A stretch of DNA of 64,000 nucleotides from Roseivirga sp. (GTDB lineage Bacteria; Bacteroidota; Bacteroidia; Cytophagales; Cyclobacteriaceae): the NCBI GenBank assembly GCA_021404565.1, contig JAAWWF010000026.1:124001-188000 (forward strand). The letters run 5' to 3'. Positions 26,099 to 34,932 of this stretch are shown here, piece after piece. Under the pieces are notes generated by a model, which saw only the letters and a list, made by a program, of their open reading frames with translations, did not search any database and had not been told where the DNA came from. Every line of letters starts with the position of its first letter. The first letter of the stretch is position 1. The position numbers and the translations under genes were made by a program.

Positions 26099-26950
26099 TC
26101 AAAAGATGTTTTGCAACCCCCAAAGATTGGTTCCATGAATGAGTATGGAAGGAATAATCGATCGGTGGCGCTGGTTGAGATAACCCCAAAACAAACCAAT
26201 GGGCAGAATGCCTATGGCACTAAGGCTGGCCGACACATAATCTCCGCTCGAGTTTCCAAAAGAAGGGATGTGTAGTAATGCCCAGACCAGCGAGGCAAAG
26301 AACCATCCAAAGCTTTTGCTTTTCATTACCACGGAAAGCCGCGACTGAAAAAGGTGCCGGGTGATTTCTTCAGGAATAGCCGCAGTCAGAAACCCTAATG
26401 TGAGAAATGCCAGATAACCATGCTCCTCCAGCATGTCTTCAAACTGGATTCCTTCTGGAAAACCCATGTAACTCACCCCGCCAATTATGACAATCAAGGG
26501 TATGGACACAAACCAATATTTAAAACGAAAGCCCAGTTGAGCGAGGGAGTATTTCCTTACGGCAAGGAAGTAGATGAGAAAAAAGATCGGGAAGGCAAAT
26601 AATAGCCTGATGACCAAGATGGCTAGTTTGAGTGGTGGAGTCATGGACTGTGGGTTGGCCAATACAAACCACCAGGAGAGTAAGAGCACAACAATCAGCT
26701 CACAAATAAGCACCACTTTTAGCTCCATATGCGGCCGGTCTATCCGCCAGGCATCAAGTTTGATTTTACCGTGGTAGTGGATAAACTCAGAAACAAGAAA
26801 ACAGGCTACGAGGGTGGAGAGGTAGGCAATCACCTTTGGCATGGTACCATGATACAGACCAAAAGCCACTAGTACCAGTCCGGTTGCCAGAGCAAAAACG
26901 AAGGCAAGTTTATGTCTTCTAACAAGTTTAACCACATGAAGTAAATACAT
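26099..26950 (-). CDS. CPBP-family intramembrane protease
   Basis: This 283-residue protein has about eight membrane helices. CPBP/Abi motifs are present: PEEITRHLFQ (Glu194-Glu195, EExxR), WALLHIP with the first His, and HGTNLWG near the end with the second. These are the putative metal ligands of the Rce1-like protease fold. Its neighbour at 27038 is a divergently transcribed membrane AraC regulator with overlapping inverted repeats between them, so that regulator probably controls it. Known relatives act in CAAX processing, bacteriocin immunity or envelope stress; the target here is unknown. Confidence 0.88.
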   Translation of the reverse strand: MYLLHVVKLVRRHKLAFVFALATGLVLVAFGLYHGTMPKVIAYLSTLVACFLVSEFIHYHGKIKLDAWRIDRPHMELKVVLICELIVVLLLSWWFVLANPQSMTPPLKLAILVIRLLFAFPIFFLIYFLAVRKYSLAQLGFRFKYWFVSIPLIVIIGGVSYMGFPEGIQFEDMLEEHGYLAFLTLGFLTAAIPEEITRHLFQSRLSVVMKSKSFGWFFASLVWALLHIPSFGNSSGDYVSASLSAIGILPIGLFWGYLNQRHRSIIPSILIHGTNLWGLQNIF

Positions 26951-26998
26951 TCGGAATTTTTATTTTTGATCAAAACTCAGCTAAATCACTAAGACCCG

Positions 26999-27031
26999 CG
27001 TTCGAAAAATTTTAATCGAACGAATTTTTCG
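26999..27031. promoter_or_regulatory. Two overlapping inverted repeats between divergent genes
   Basis: CGTTCGA (26999-27005) with TCGAACG (27016-27022), and CGAAAAATT (27003-27011) with AATTTTTCG (27023-27031), are both perfect. They are nested in the 87 bases between the CPBP and AraC start codons, ending 6 bases before the AraC ATG. The two cannot form as hairpins together. Either could be an operator. Confidence 0.45.
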
Positions 27032-27037
27032 TCCCAA

Positions 27038-28081
27038 ATGATCGACTTCTATTGGCTTAAGAGCTTTACCGAAATCTTACAACTCTTTATTTCAGCCTTG
27101 TTTATTATTTACATCAGGGTCAAATACCCGCGTTGGTCGCCCCGGCTGATGTGGCTGGTATGCTTTCTGGTTTTTAAGGGGCTGGGAGATTTATACGGTA
27201 TCATCAATTATACCTCATGGATTGAAGAGCTGCTTACCCGCAAGGTTCTCGACTACTACCGCATGTTTATGGCTTCTCTGGAGTTGGCCATGTTGGCCGG
27301 GTTGGTGCTCTTTCACCGATCGATGCACAACGAACAAAAGGCTACCCTCAAAGACCTTCGGTTTTACTTACCGGCATTGGTCATGATTCCCCTCAATCTA
27401 ATACTGGCACTTCAATATGGCTCAGGACTTCTAGAGGTATTCTTACTTGTGCGGCTGCTGTTTATACTGGTCCTGTTCCACTTCTTGCTTGGCGCTGAAA
27501 GAGTAAGGCAACTTCGGTTTTTAATCATAACCATGCTGGCCTGGAATTTAATCTGGTTCAGTGAAGTGTTTTTACACGAGTTCATCAACCTGATATCAGA
27601 ACCCGCCTCCTGGGTATTGTTTGTCATGGCAGAATTGTTCTTTGCCACGGGTATTACCTGGTTTCTGGTTCAGGTCATTGCCCAGCCTAAAATCCTGCGG
27701 AGCGAGTCCCTTTCTGAGCGCCTGCCAAATACACTTGTCTCATACATCGAAGAAAAGCTACAAGAAAGTATGACTGCAGAAAAGCGCTATCGGGACCCTG
27801 ACCTGAGTCTACCCGGCCTGGCAGAACATATCCAGGTACCTCCTATCGATTTAACCCGGTACCTGAACAGGGTGGTTCACAAAAATTTCAATCAGTTTAT
27901 TACAGAACACCGGATTGAAGAGAGTCGGGAGCTATTGGCTACCCGATCTTCAAAAGAGATGAATGTGGAAGAAATCATGCACGAGGCCGGGTTTAGCTCC
28001 AAATCTGTTTTCAATACGGCATTTAAAGCCACCACGGGTATGACCCCTTCTCAATACCGGAAAAAACACTTTAAGAAATAG
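27038..28081 (+). CDS. Membrane-anchored AraC-family transcriptional regulator
   Basis: This 347-residue protein has about six or seven membrane helices in residues 10-225 and a C-terminal AraC domain (about 250-347) with LPGLAEHIQVPPIDLTRYLN, VEEIMHEAGFSSKSVFNTAF and the signature TGMTPSQYRKK. It has the same design as the proteins at 9363, 30125, 34933 and 59132. It diverges from a CPBP protease gene, its likely target. The ATG lies 6 bases after an inverted repeat. Confidence 0.9.
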   Translation: MIDFYWLKSFTEILQLFISALFIIYIRVKYPRWSPRLMWLVCFLVFKGLGDLYGIINYTSWIEELLTRKVLDYYRMFMASLELAMLAGLVLFHRSMHNEQKATLKDLRFYLPALVMIPLNLILALQYGSGLLEVFLLVRLLFILVLFHFLLGAERVRQLRFLIITMLAWNLIWFSEVFLHEFINLISEPASWVLFVMAELFFATGITWFLVQVIAQPKILRSESLSERLPNTLVSYIEEKLQESMTAEKRYRDPDLSLPGLAEHIQVPPIDLTRYLNRVVHKNFNQFITEHRIEESRELLATRSSKEMNVEEIMHEAGFSSKSVFNTAFKATTGMTPSQYRKKHFKK

Positions 28082-28151
28082 AAGCCCTGTCTATCCCATA
28101 TTGATCTTGAAATTGAAATAAGCCCCCCGGGCCCCAAAACCTCACATTCCA

Positions 28152-28979
28152 TCAAATATCAGTAAGCCTGCCTGTAATCTCTTTCAGCCTCAACCACTGC
28201 TGGTAAAAAAGCGGCATAACAATGGCCGTTTCTATAAACTGAAACAGGTATAGCACCAGGGCAAAAACAGCCCCGTAACTTGCCATGCCTTCATTGATAG
28301 CCATAATGATGGACAACACCAGAAACGCCATCATAAACAACCAGACCACGGAAAAATTAACCGTTTCCAAATCGGATAACCTGATATTCCATTTCATAAG
28401 TTTCCTCAGGTGATTCCGCAGTAAAATGGGTTGATGTTCTGAAATCATATCTACCTGGCACTCCAGTTCATCATTGTAGCCGGCATTCAGCCTTATTGTC
28501 TTCTTTACCGAAAGTCCATAAACCAACAGAACGATCAGCAGGATAACCATACAGCCTGCCAAAATCTTAAGGTTGAGGGTGCCAATGATGATCAGGGTCC
28601 CGATCAATCCCAGCGAGCTGTTCACGAGTTGGGGCAGCGAATTCTCCAAAAACTCAACCACCTCATTGAGCAGCCTCAAATGCGCACTTTTTGTAGTGGG
28701 AGAAATGTCTTCCCTGTCACCGATCTGAGCCCCCAGCTTCTCATAGATTTTCGCATAAAACCGCGAATCGTAAAACCTGCGGAAAGCTCCAATCAGAAGC
28801 GTAGCCAGGCCCAGGAGGCCTAAATAAACTGCCCCTTCATAAGTTTTTACCAGGGCATCGTCAATGGCAAAGCCAATGAACAAAGGGAACAGTACCAAAA
28901 GGCCCGCATCAATCAATACTAATGCGAGCATAAGGAGAAACCGCCTTTTATGATCCCGAATCAGTTTCGATATTTTCAT
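28152..28979 (-). CDS. Unpaired ABC transporter six-helix membrane domain (no ATPase domain)
   Basis: This protein has about 275 residues from ATG 28979; an upstream in-frame Met at 29096 would add 39 basic residues that lie wholly inside the previous gene. Six membrane helices fit an ABC exporter membrane domain (FPLFIGFAIDDALV, then long helices ending at LYLFQFIETAIVMPLFYQQW). The chain stops before any Walker A or LSGGQ motif, and no separate ATPase gene is nearby. Single-domain proteins of this type are known (ABC_membrane_3). It overlaps the preceding hydroxylase gene, so the two are translationally coupled. Confidence 0.8.
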   Translation of the reverse strand: MKISKLIRDHKRRFLLMLALVLIDAGLLVLFPLFIGFAIDDALVKTYEGAVYLGLLGLATLLIGAFRRFYDSRFYAKIYEKLGAQIGDREDISPTTKSAHLRLLNEVVEFLENSLPQLVNSSLGLIGTLIIIGTLNLKILAGCMVILLIVLLVYGLSVKKTIRLNAGYNDELECQVDMISEHQPILLRNHLRKLMKWNIRLSDLETVNFSVVWLFMMAFLVLSIIMAINEGMASYGAVFALVLYLFQFIETAIVMPLFYQQWLRLKEITGRLTDI

Positions 28980-29847
28980 TTTTTTGCCCTTTCCCGGTTT
29001 TTTCCGGAGACCAGCCCGGCTTGTTGAATAAGTAGCCAAAAACCTCTTTGCCGTTTCTCGCTTTTTTAAGGTCTCTGGTAATACTAATATGTTCAAAGAA
29101 ATGAACTTTGACAGGGTTAATTGTTGCTATTTGAGTGGTAAGGCCATAGGTAGGTTTGAATACCTCTTCCTGAAAAGTACCAAACATTCTATCCCAGATA
29201 ATCAGCAATCCCCCGTAGTTTTTATCCAGATAAATATCATCTGACCCATGATGAACCCTGTGATGGGAGGGGCTGTTGAAAATCTTTTCAAACCAACCAA
29301 TTTTTCTGATGAGCTCGGTGTGAATCCAAAACTGATAGGTAAGAATAAACCCCAGGGCGATCAGCACAATGATGGGATGAAAACCCAGGGCAATGGCTGG
29401 CAAGAAAAACAACCAGGACACAAAATTGTCGATGAATGATACCCTCAGCGCAGTGGTATAATTGTAGATAGGTGAGCTGTGGTGAATAGAGTGGTAGCTC
29501 CACAATAACCTGATCTCGTGTTCCCACCGATGTTCCCAGTAGTAGATAAAGTCGATGACAATTATTGCCAGGATGGTCGTCCAGATATTGATGGGGATTT
29601 GCCATGGAATGATATCGTCCAGAAAAAAGAAGCCTGCCACAAACATGGCAGTGGCGGCCTTCTCTGTAAGCTGTGCCGGTATATATACCATAAAGCTCGA
29701 AAGCATCTCACCCAGCCGCCATTTGGTCAGCTTCTTTTTATGCCACTCCCAAAAAAACTCTACGATGGCCAGTCCTATTGAAAAAGCGAAAATCGCGAAA
29801 ATGACCAGCCCGACATTCTCTTCTGCTTTAGCTACTAATTCTTCCAT
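28948..29847 (-). CDS. Sterol desaturase / fatty acid hydroxylase family protein
   Basis: This protein has about 299 residues from ATG 29847. A TTG at 29946 would add 33 residues with no family-like sequence, so I prefer the ATG. Several membrane helices carry the diiron His clusters HRWEH, HSIHH and HHRVHH in the normal order. Such enzymes hydroxylate or desaturate lipids at the membrane, using oxygen. The last 32 bases overlap the ABC membrane-domain gene, which suggests that the two work on the same lipid or in the same membrane, a point of inference. Confidence 0.9.
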   Translation of the reverse strand: MEELVAKAEENVGLVIFAIFAFSIGLAIVEFFWEWHKKKLTKWRLGEMLSSFMVYIPAQLTEKAATAMFVAGFFFLDDIIPWQIPINIWTTILAIIVIDFIYYWEHRWEHEIRLLWSYHSIHHSSPIYNYTTALRVSFIDNFVSWLFFLPAIALGFHPIIVLIALGFILTYQFWIHTELIRKIGWFEKIFNSPSHHRVHHGSDDIYLDKNYGGLLIIWDRMFGTFQEEVFKPTYGLTTQIATINPVKVHFFEHISITRDLKKARNGKEVFGYLFNKPGWSPEKTGKGQKNENIETDSGS

Positions 29848-30124
29848 ATTTTGATCCTTTAATTGTAATGAGAGTCGGGATGGCTTTTTTGAATCTCCAA
29901 AATCAATGTCCTCTTTCAGGAGATACTGGATAAAATTGAGCTTCAATGAAGTTTAAGGTCAATTTTTCCGGCATGACGTTCCATCTTCTTCCCGACTCAA
30001 TTCGATATTTAATTCTGACCAAAACTCGGGCTTGAAGGGCAGGAAGTCTTCCCTCCCTATGATTCGGGACAATCAAAAACGTACGGAAATGTCCTATTTT
30101 ATCGGAAGGGGGATAAGAATGAAA

Positions 30125-31228
30125 TTACTTTCGGGTGCGCATAAACTGCGAGGGGGTCTGGCCAGTCTCTTTCTTAAAGGTATTGTAGAAGGCTGTTTTA
30201 CTGTTGAAACCGGCCTCCAGGGCAATGGCCAGAATGGTTATCTGCTTCGCCCTGTCAGATGTCAGAAGATTCTGGGCCTCTTTTATCCTGTACCGATTGA
30301 TCAGGTCAGAAAAACTGGCGCCTTCACACTCGTTGATCACCTGCGAAACATGGTGAACGGACTGGTCAAGCCTTAATGCCAGATCATTCAGGCGATATTC
30401 GGAGTTTCTGTAGGGTTTTTCTTCCAGCATCACCCCTCTTAGCTCTTCCCATATTGCCCTGGAAGCAGGCTCAGTCAAAGAAGAGTTAGCGTACTTCTTT
30501 TCCTTTTTTTGCAGGTCTTTAAAATCTCCATATACCGAAAAGACTGGAAAGCGAATGGCAAAATAAGCAAGCACAAAAAAGAAGAGGCCCAGCATCATGG
30601 ATTCCAGCTTCCAGAAAGTCAGCCAATCATCGGGATAAATAAGTGAAATGAAGGTGTTAATAACGACTGCGATATAAATAAAGACAAGCAGTAGGAGCAG
30701 GTTTTTGAGCCAAAGGTAGTTGAGCTGTTCCTTCTTATCCAGCTGCACCGAAAAGTGAAGTCGCTTTACCCGAAGGTGAGCGATTAACAGTGTAGCTACG
30801 TTTAAACCATTAGAAACCAGGTTGTCGATAGCCAGTCCTACATCTGTCCAGCTGATATTCTCAGAGTAATTCTCATAAGCGGCCGCATCATCAGGAAGAA
30901 GGAACAGAACTCTTATGAGGGTATATCCGCCCAGAACCAGTAGCCAAAACCTCAGGTTGACAGAGATACCGACAAGTTTGTGGGTGAAGAATAGAAACAG
31001 CCCCCCCATCAAATGATAATGCAAAAAAGAAGTGCCTACCCAAATGCTGGCACCGAAGCCATTGTAGTAGAGCCAGGCATCTATCTGGTTATGAATAGCG
31101 AAGGCGACAATGACAATCAGAGCAACCCAGGCCGGCCTGTTATTCCTCAACACTCCTTTGTTTGTCAAAATCATGACAAGCAGCAGTATACCTAGCAGAG
31201 AAGTAAACAATGGAATGCTATTGAGCAC
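30125..31228 (-). CDS. Membrane-anchored AraC-family transcriptional regulator
   Basis: The C-terminal AraC domain has two helix-turn-helix motifs (LNDLALRLDQSVHHVSQVIN, ILAIALEAGFNSKTAFYNTF) and the signature TGQTPSQFMR, after about seven membrane helices. The start is uncertain. The frame is open to a GTG at 31414 (429 residues), but the first 60 residues look unlike the family. GTG 31228 (VLNSIPLFTSLLGI) gives about 367 residues, the usual length. It lies downstream of, and on the same strand as, no close partner; the SulP gene diverges from it. Confidence 0.82.
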   Translation of the reverse strand: MLNSIPLFTSLLGILLLVMILTNKGVLRNNRPAWVALIVIVAFAIHNQIDAWLYYNGFGASIWVGTSFLHYHLMGGLFLFFTHKLVGISVNLRFWLLVLGGYTLIRVLFLLPDDAAAYENYSENISWTDVGLAIDNLVSNGLNVATLLIAHLRVKRLHFSVQLDKKEQLNYLWLKNLLLLLVFIYIAVVINTFISLIYPDDWLTFWKLESMMLGLFFFVLAYFAIRFPVFSVYGDFKDLQKKEKKYANSSLTEPASRAIWEELRGVMLEEKPYRNSEYRLNDLALRLDQSVHHVSQVINECEGASFSDLINRYRIKEAQNLLTSDRAKQITILAIALEAGFNSKTAFYNTFKKETGQTPSQFMRTRK

Positions 31229-31530
31229 GGTCAGGGCATTTGATTTGTCTGTAATCAGGAATTTTATCCAATATAGAAAGAGGTACCGAAGGCTGAAAAC
31301 AGGAATTTTCGCAACAGGGCTTTTTAAAGAAAGGAGATTCCATATTTCGGTGCAATCATTATTCCGCTGCAAGCCTCCTATTAGCAAGAAACGTCTTGTA
31401 GACTGCTTCAGCACCTATTGTAGTATCGCTCCGGATAATAAGGGCCCCAATACTCGTTTCTCAATTATACCCTTTTGTCCATGACAGCAGCATTGATCCT
31501 GACAATAAGTTTGAACTTTCCAGCATTATT

Positions 31531-31555
31531 CTCTATTTACACAGTTGATAGAGAC
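31531..31555. promoter_or_regulatory. Inverted repeat upstream of the SulP gene
   Basis: TCTCTAT (31531-31537) and ATAGAGA (31549-31555) are perfect arms with an 11-base spacer in the divergent region between an AraC gene and the SulP gene, about 60 bases before the SulP start. It is a candidate operator or leader hairpin. Confidence 0.3.
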
Positions 31556-31614
31556 CACAGTGCAGTTGTAAGGTGAACATTGCCCGCTGACAAACCACCC
31601 TTGAAATACCAGAA

Positions 31615-33861
31615 TTGACTGACTTAAATCAAATTCCCGCAACAGGCCTGAAAGGCCTGAGAGAAAACTGGCGTAACGACCTGATTGCTGCACTTAGCGT
31701 AGCACTGGTAGCCTTACCACTGGCGCTGGGAATCGCCATCGCTTCGGGGGTAGAACCCATGGCAGGGATACTTTCCTGCGTAATCGGTGGAGTGGTTACC
31801 ACCTTTTTCAGAGGCTCCCATATGGCCATTAACGGACCGGCAGCGGGGCTGATAGCGGTGATCCTGGGCGGCCTGGCCACTCTGGAGGGCAACATTAATT
31901 TTGTATTGGCTGCTATTGTGGTCTCGGGAGCCATTCAGGTACTGCAAGGCCTGCTCAAACTGGGCCGTTATGGCAAAATGCTCCCCTCCTCTGTGTTAAA
32001 TGGTATCATGGCCGCCATAGGGGTGATCATTTTTACCAAGCAGATCCATTTTGCACTGGGCACTACCACTGATGCTGATACCATTATAGGTACGCTCCAG
32101 GATGCCATTTACCTGCTGCCAGAGGCCAATCCATTTATTGTGATGGTCTCATTGGCAGGTCTGTTGATGCTCATATTTGCCAAAAAGGTAAAAGTCAACG
32201 CTTTTCATCTGATCCCTGCCCCTATGTGGGTGCTTATTCTCTCGCTTCCCTTTGTCTTTGGTTTTGACTTTTTTACTGAGCAGGCTTACGTGCTTTTTGG
32301 TAAAACCTATGAGATAGGGCCTCAATTTCTGATACAAATTCCCGACAATCCCCTGGATGTCATACTACATCCTGATTTCAGCCGAATCGATACCTGGCCA
32401 TTTTGGATGACCGTTATTTCGATTAACCTGATCTCTTCCATTCAGACCCTGGCAATGGCGCGTGCGGTAGACAAGCTTGATCCCGCGAAAAGAGTAACTG
32501 ACCTGGACAAAGACCTGGTAGGCATGGGGCTGAGCTCGATGGTTTCCGGAGCACTAGGCGGACTTCCTATTATCACAGTGATTGTGAGAAGCACCGTGAA
32601 TGTTCAGAACAATGCCAAAACCAAATGGTCCAACCTCTATCACGGACTTTTGATACTGCTGTTTGTACTTATGCTCTCTCCCGTTTTGCAGAGTATCCCT
32701 CTGGCGGCCCTCGCTGCCATTCTGGTCTATACAGGGTTTAAACTGGCCTCGCCCAAGGTTTTTACACAAACATACAATCAAGGTGTAGAGCAGTTGCTGT
32801 TTATGATATCCACCTTCCTCATCACCTTGTTTACCGATTTATTGACAGGAATTTTCTCAGGTATCCTGATCACCCTGGTCTTGCATATGCTCTTGGCAAA
32901 GGTGGGATTCTCTCAGTTCTTCAAGCTGATCTTTAAGTCAGGGTCAAAAATCTATCAAAGAGAGGATGGTTCTTATGACATCAAGCTGAAGGGCATTGCC
33001 AACTTCCTGGCTGTGCTGGAAATAAACAAACTGCTCGACAAGATACCTCGCGGCTCTGTAGCCAGAATTGATATGGCCAAAACCAGGCTGGTAGACCTGT
33101 CTGTCATGGAAAATGTAATTGAGTACAAAAGGGTTCAGGACAACCTGGGGGGCAATATTATACTTACAGGCCTAGATAATCATGTTTCGAGCAGCAGCCA
33201 TAACAGGGCATTGAAGCTTATTGTAGGTCCATTCAGAAGAAAGGTAACCCAGCGGGAGATTCAGTTACAAAAAATGGCCATTCAGAACCAGTGGTCTTTC
33301 CAACGGGAAATCGACTGGAACACCTCGTACCTGCGGAACTTCCGGTTTTTTGATTCAAGGCCTATTCAAAGAAAAACCAACTCTATACGTGGCAAATACC
33401 CCAGGCACGAGGTAGACTGGGAGATAGCAGATATCGTCTTCGATGAAGGGGCGATGTTATCGTTGGAGATATTCCATACCACCGTACAGGTACTGAGACT
33501 AAACCAGAAAATTCCCGAGTTCAGCATTGAAAAAGAAGGACTGTTTGATCAGATTTTTGACCGAGTAAAAGCATTTTCAGGCTACACGGACCATGATTTC
33601 AAACTTTACCCGAAGGTCTCCAACAAATTTCTTTTGATGGGAACTGATGACCGGGCCATCAAGCAATTCTTTAATAAGGATTTGATCCGTTTTCTGGACG
33701 AAAAAGACATTCATCATATCGAAAGTAATGGAGAAGCACTGATGGTATTCAGGTATCTTCACATTGCTCCTACTAACGAGGTGGAAAACCTGCTTGAATT
33801 TTCATTAGAACTATTGGATCAAATGGACCTGGCTGCTTCCCGCAATAAGGTTCTTGTCTAA
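31615..33861 (+). CDS. SulP-family anion transporter
   Basis: This is a 748-residue protein. Residues about 15-435 hold the membrane domain with SulP hallmarks (ALPLALGIAIASGVEPMAG, INGPAAGLIAVI, LVGMGLSSMVSGALGGLPI). A STAS-like domain follows at about 445-545, then a C-terminal extension of about 200 residues that I do not recognise. The family exchanges or symports sulfate, bicarbonate or other anions at the inner membrane. The start is TTG: an in-frame stop lies at 31588-31590 and the first internal ATG is inside the membrane domain. No carbonic anhydrase or sulfate gene is adjacent. Confidence 0.9.
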   Translation: MTDLNQIPATGLKGLRENWRNDLIAALSVALVALPLALGIAIASGVEPMAGILSCVIGGVVTTFFRGSHMAINGPAAGLIAVILGGLATLEGNINFVLAAIVVSGAIQVLQGLLKLGRYGKMLPSSVLNGIMAAIGVIIFTKQIHFALGTTTDADTIIGTLQDAIYLLPEANPFIVMVSLAGLLMLIFAKKVKVNAFHLIPAPMWVLILSLPFVFGFDFFTEQAYVLFGKTYEIGPQFLIQIPDNPLDVILHPDFSRIDTWPFWMTVISINLISSIQTLAMARAVDKLDPAKRVTDLDKDLVGMGLSSMVSGALGGLPIITVIVRSTVNVQNNAKTKWSNLYHGLLILLFVLMLSPVLQSIPLAALAAILVYTGFKLASPKVFTQTYNQGVEQLLFMISTFLITLFTDLLTGIFSGILITLVLHMLLAKVGFSQFFKLIFKSGSKIYQREDGSYDIKLKGIANFLAVLEINKLLDKIPRGSVARIDMAKTRLVDLSVMENVIEYKRVQDNLGGNIILTGLDNHVSSSSHNRALKLIVGPFRRKVTQREIQLQKMAIQNQWSFQREIDWNTSYLRNFRFFDSRPIQRKTNSIRGKYPRHEVDWEIADIVFDEGAMLSLEIFHTTVQVLRLNQKIPEFSIEKEGLFDQIFDRVKAFSGYTDHDFKLYPKVSNKFLLMGTDDRAIKQFFNKDLIRFLDEKDIHHIESNGEALMVFRYLHIAPTNEVENLLEFSLELLDQMDLAASRNKVLV

Positions 33862-33943
33862 TAGTCTCTCGTTCATCAAAGGCCGGAATCGGAACCTGTG
33901 ATGAATGGGCATGGTTACATAAGTATAGCTAACCTAACTAACT

Positions 33944-34867
33944 ATGATCCTGTTAAAAAACCTTCTGAAAAGCACATTTGTCTTTTTAGCAATCACCACA
34001 TTTGGCTGTGCTACTGCCACCAGCCAGGAAACCAAAAAGGCAACACCGGTAACACAGGAATGGAAAGACTACTGGTATAGTGGCAAGGCTGAGCTAACCC
34101 GCTACAAACTCGAACAGGTACGCTATGGAGAGAGTCATGAGGGCGATGCGGTGATGATTTTTGTGACAGAAGATTTTCTGGAAGACAAGCAGGTGAAGTA
34201 CGAACGTGGCTCCAAAGAGCGGGTAAAGTCGGTACTGAAGCTGAACAATACCAAAAGATTCTGGACCGGTATTTACCCCTATTCACTTATCACTTCCAGC
34301 TTTAGCCCTGTAGACGGGCAAAGTACGATCAAAGTATCCACCTCAGCCCAGGAATGGTGTGGCCATAGTTATTCCCAGATCAACTTTCGGAATGGTAAGT
34401 ACGAAGGCTTACTACACTCTTATTTTCAAAATGAGGGCGATAAGGAATTTGAACTGGAATCCGCCTTGCTGGAAGATGAAATCTGGGCTCAGGTAAGAAT
34501 GCGCCCGGGAGATTTGCCCAAAGGAGAGATTAAGATCATTCCCGGTATGCAGTTTCAACGGCTAAAGCATCGTGAATTTCAGGTAGAAAGCGCCAAAGCA
34601 ACGATTTCTACCCTTGAAGATGCAGCACTTTCTACCCAAGCCCTTACGCAATACAGCATTGACTACAATAACATTAACCGTGTCTTAACAATCACCTATG
34701 AAACCGCCTTCCCTCACACCATTGTGGCCTGGGAAGAGCAGGAAACTGCAAGGGATGGACAAATCATGACAACACGAGCGACCCGAACCCATTCCGTAAA
34801 AAGTCCTTACTGGGGACAAAATAGCCTGGCAGATTCTGTGATGAGGCAAAAGCTTGGATTCAAATGA
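33944..34867 (+). CDS. Lipoprotein of unknown function
   Basis: This 307-residue protein has the lipoprotein signal LAITTFGCATA (Cys near residue 22). The mature protein opens EWKDYWYSGKAELTRYKLEQ and contains GDAVMIFVTEDFLEDKQV, WCGHSYSQINFRNGKYEG and many aromatic strand-like blocks, so it is mostly beta. Close relatives are common in Bacteroidota and have often been labelled septum formation inhibitor Maf, a name with no support here because the Maf nucleotide-binding motifs are absent. It precedes a membrane AraC gene by 65 bases on the same strand. Confidence 0.78.
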   Translation: MILLKNLLKSTFVFLAITTFGCATATSQETKKATPVTQEWKDYWYSGKAELTRYKLEQVRYGESHEGDAVMIFVTEDFLEDKQVKYERGSKERVKSVLKLNNTKRFWTGIYPYSLITSSFSPVDGQSTIKVSTSAQEWCGHSYSQINFRNGKYEGLLHSYFQNEGDKEFELESALLEDEIWAQVRMRPGDLPKGEIKIIPGMQFQRLKHREFQVESAKATISTLEDAALSTQALTQYSIDYNNINRVLTITYETAFPHTIVAWEEQETARDGQIMTTRATRTHSVKSPYWGQNSLADSVMRQKLGFK

Positions 34868-34932
34868 TGAGGAAAAGATGAAAATCTACCTTCTCTTTTC
34901 TCACTAAACACTTCTCCTTACCTTCAGGGTTT

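Noticed and set aside
33944-34867. Septum formation inhibitor Maf
   Set aside because: This label is common on similar lipoproteins, but no Maf nucleotide pyrophosphatase motif is present.
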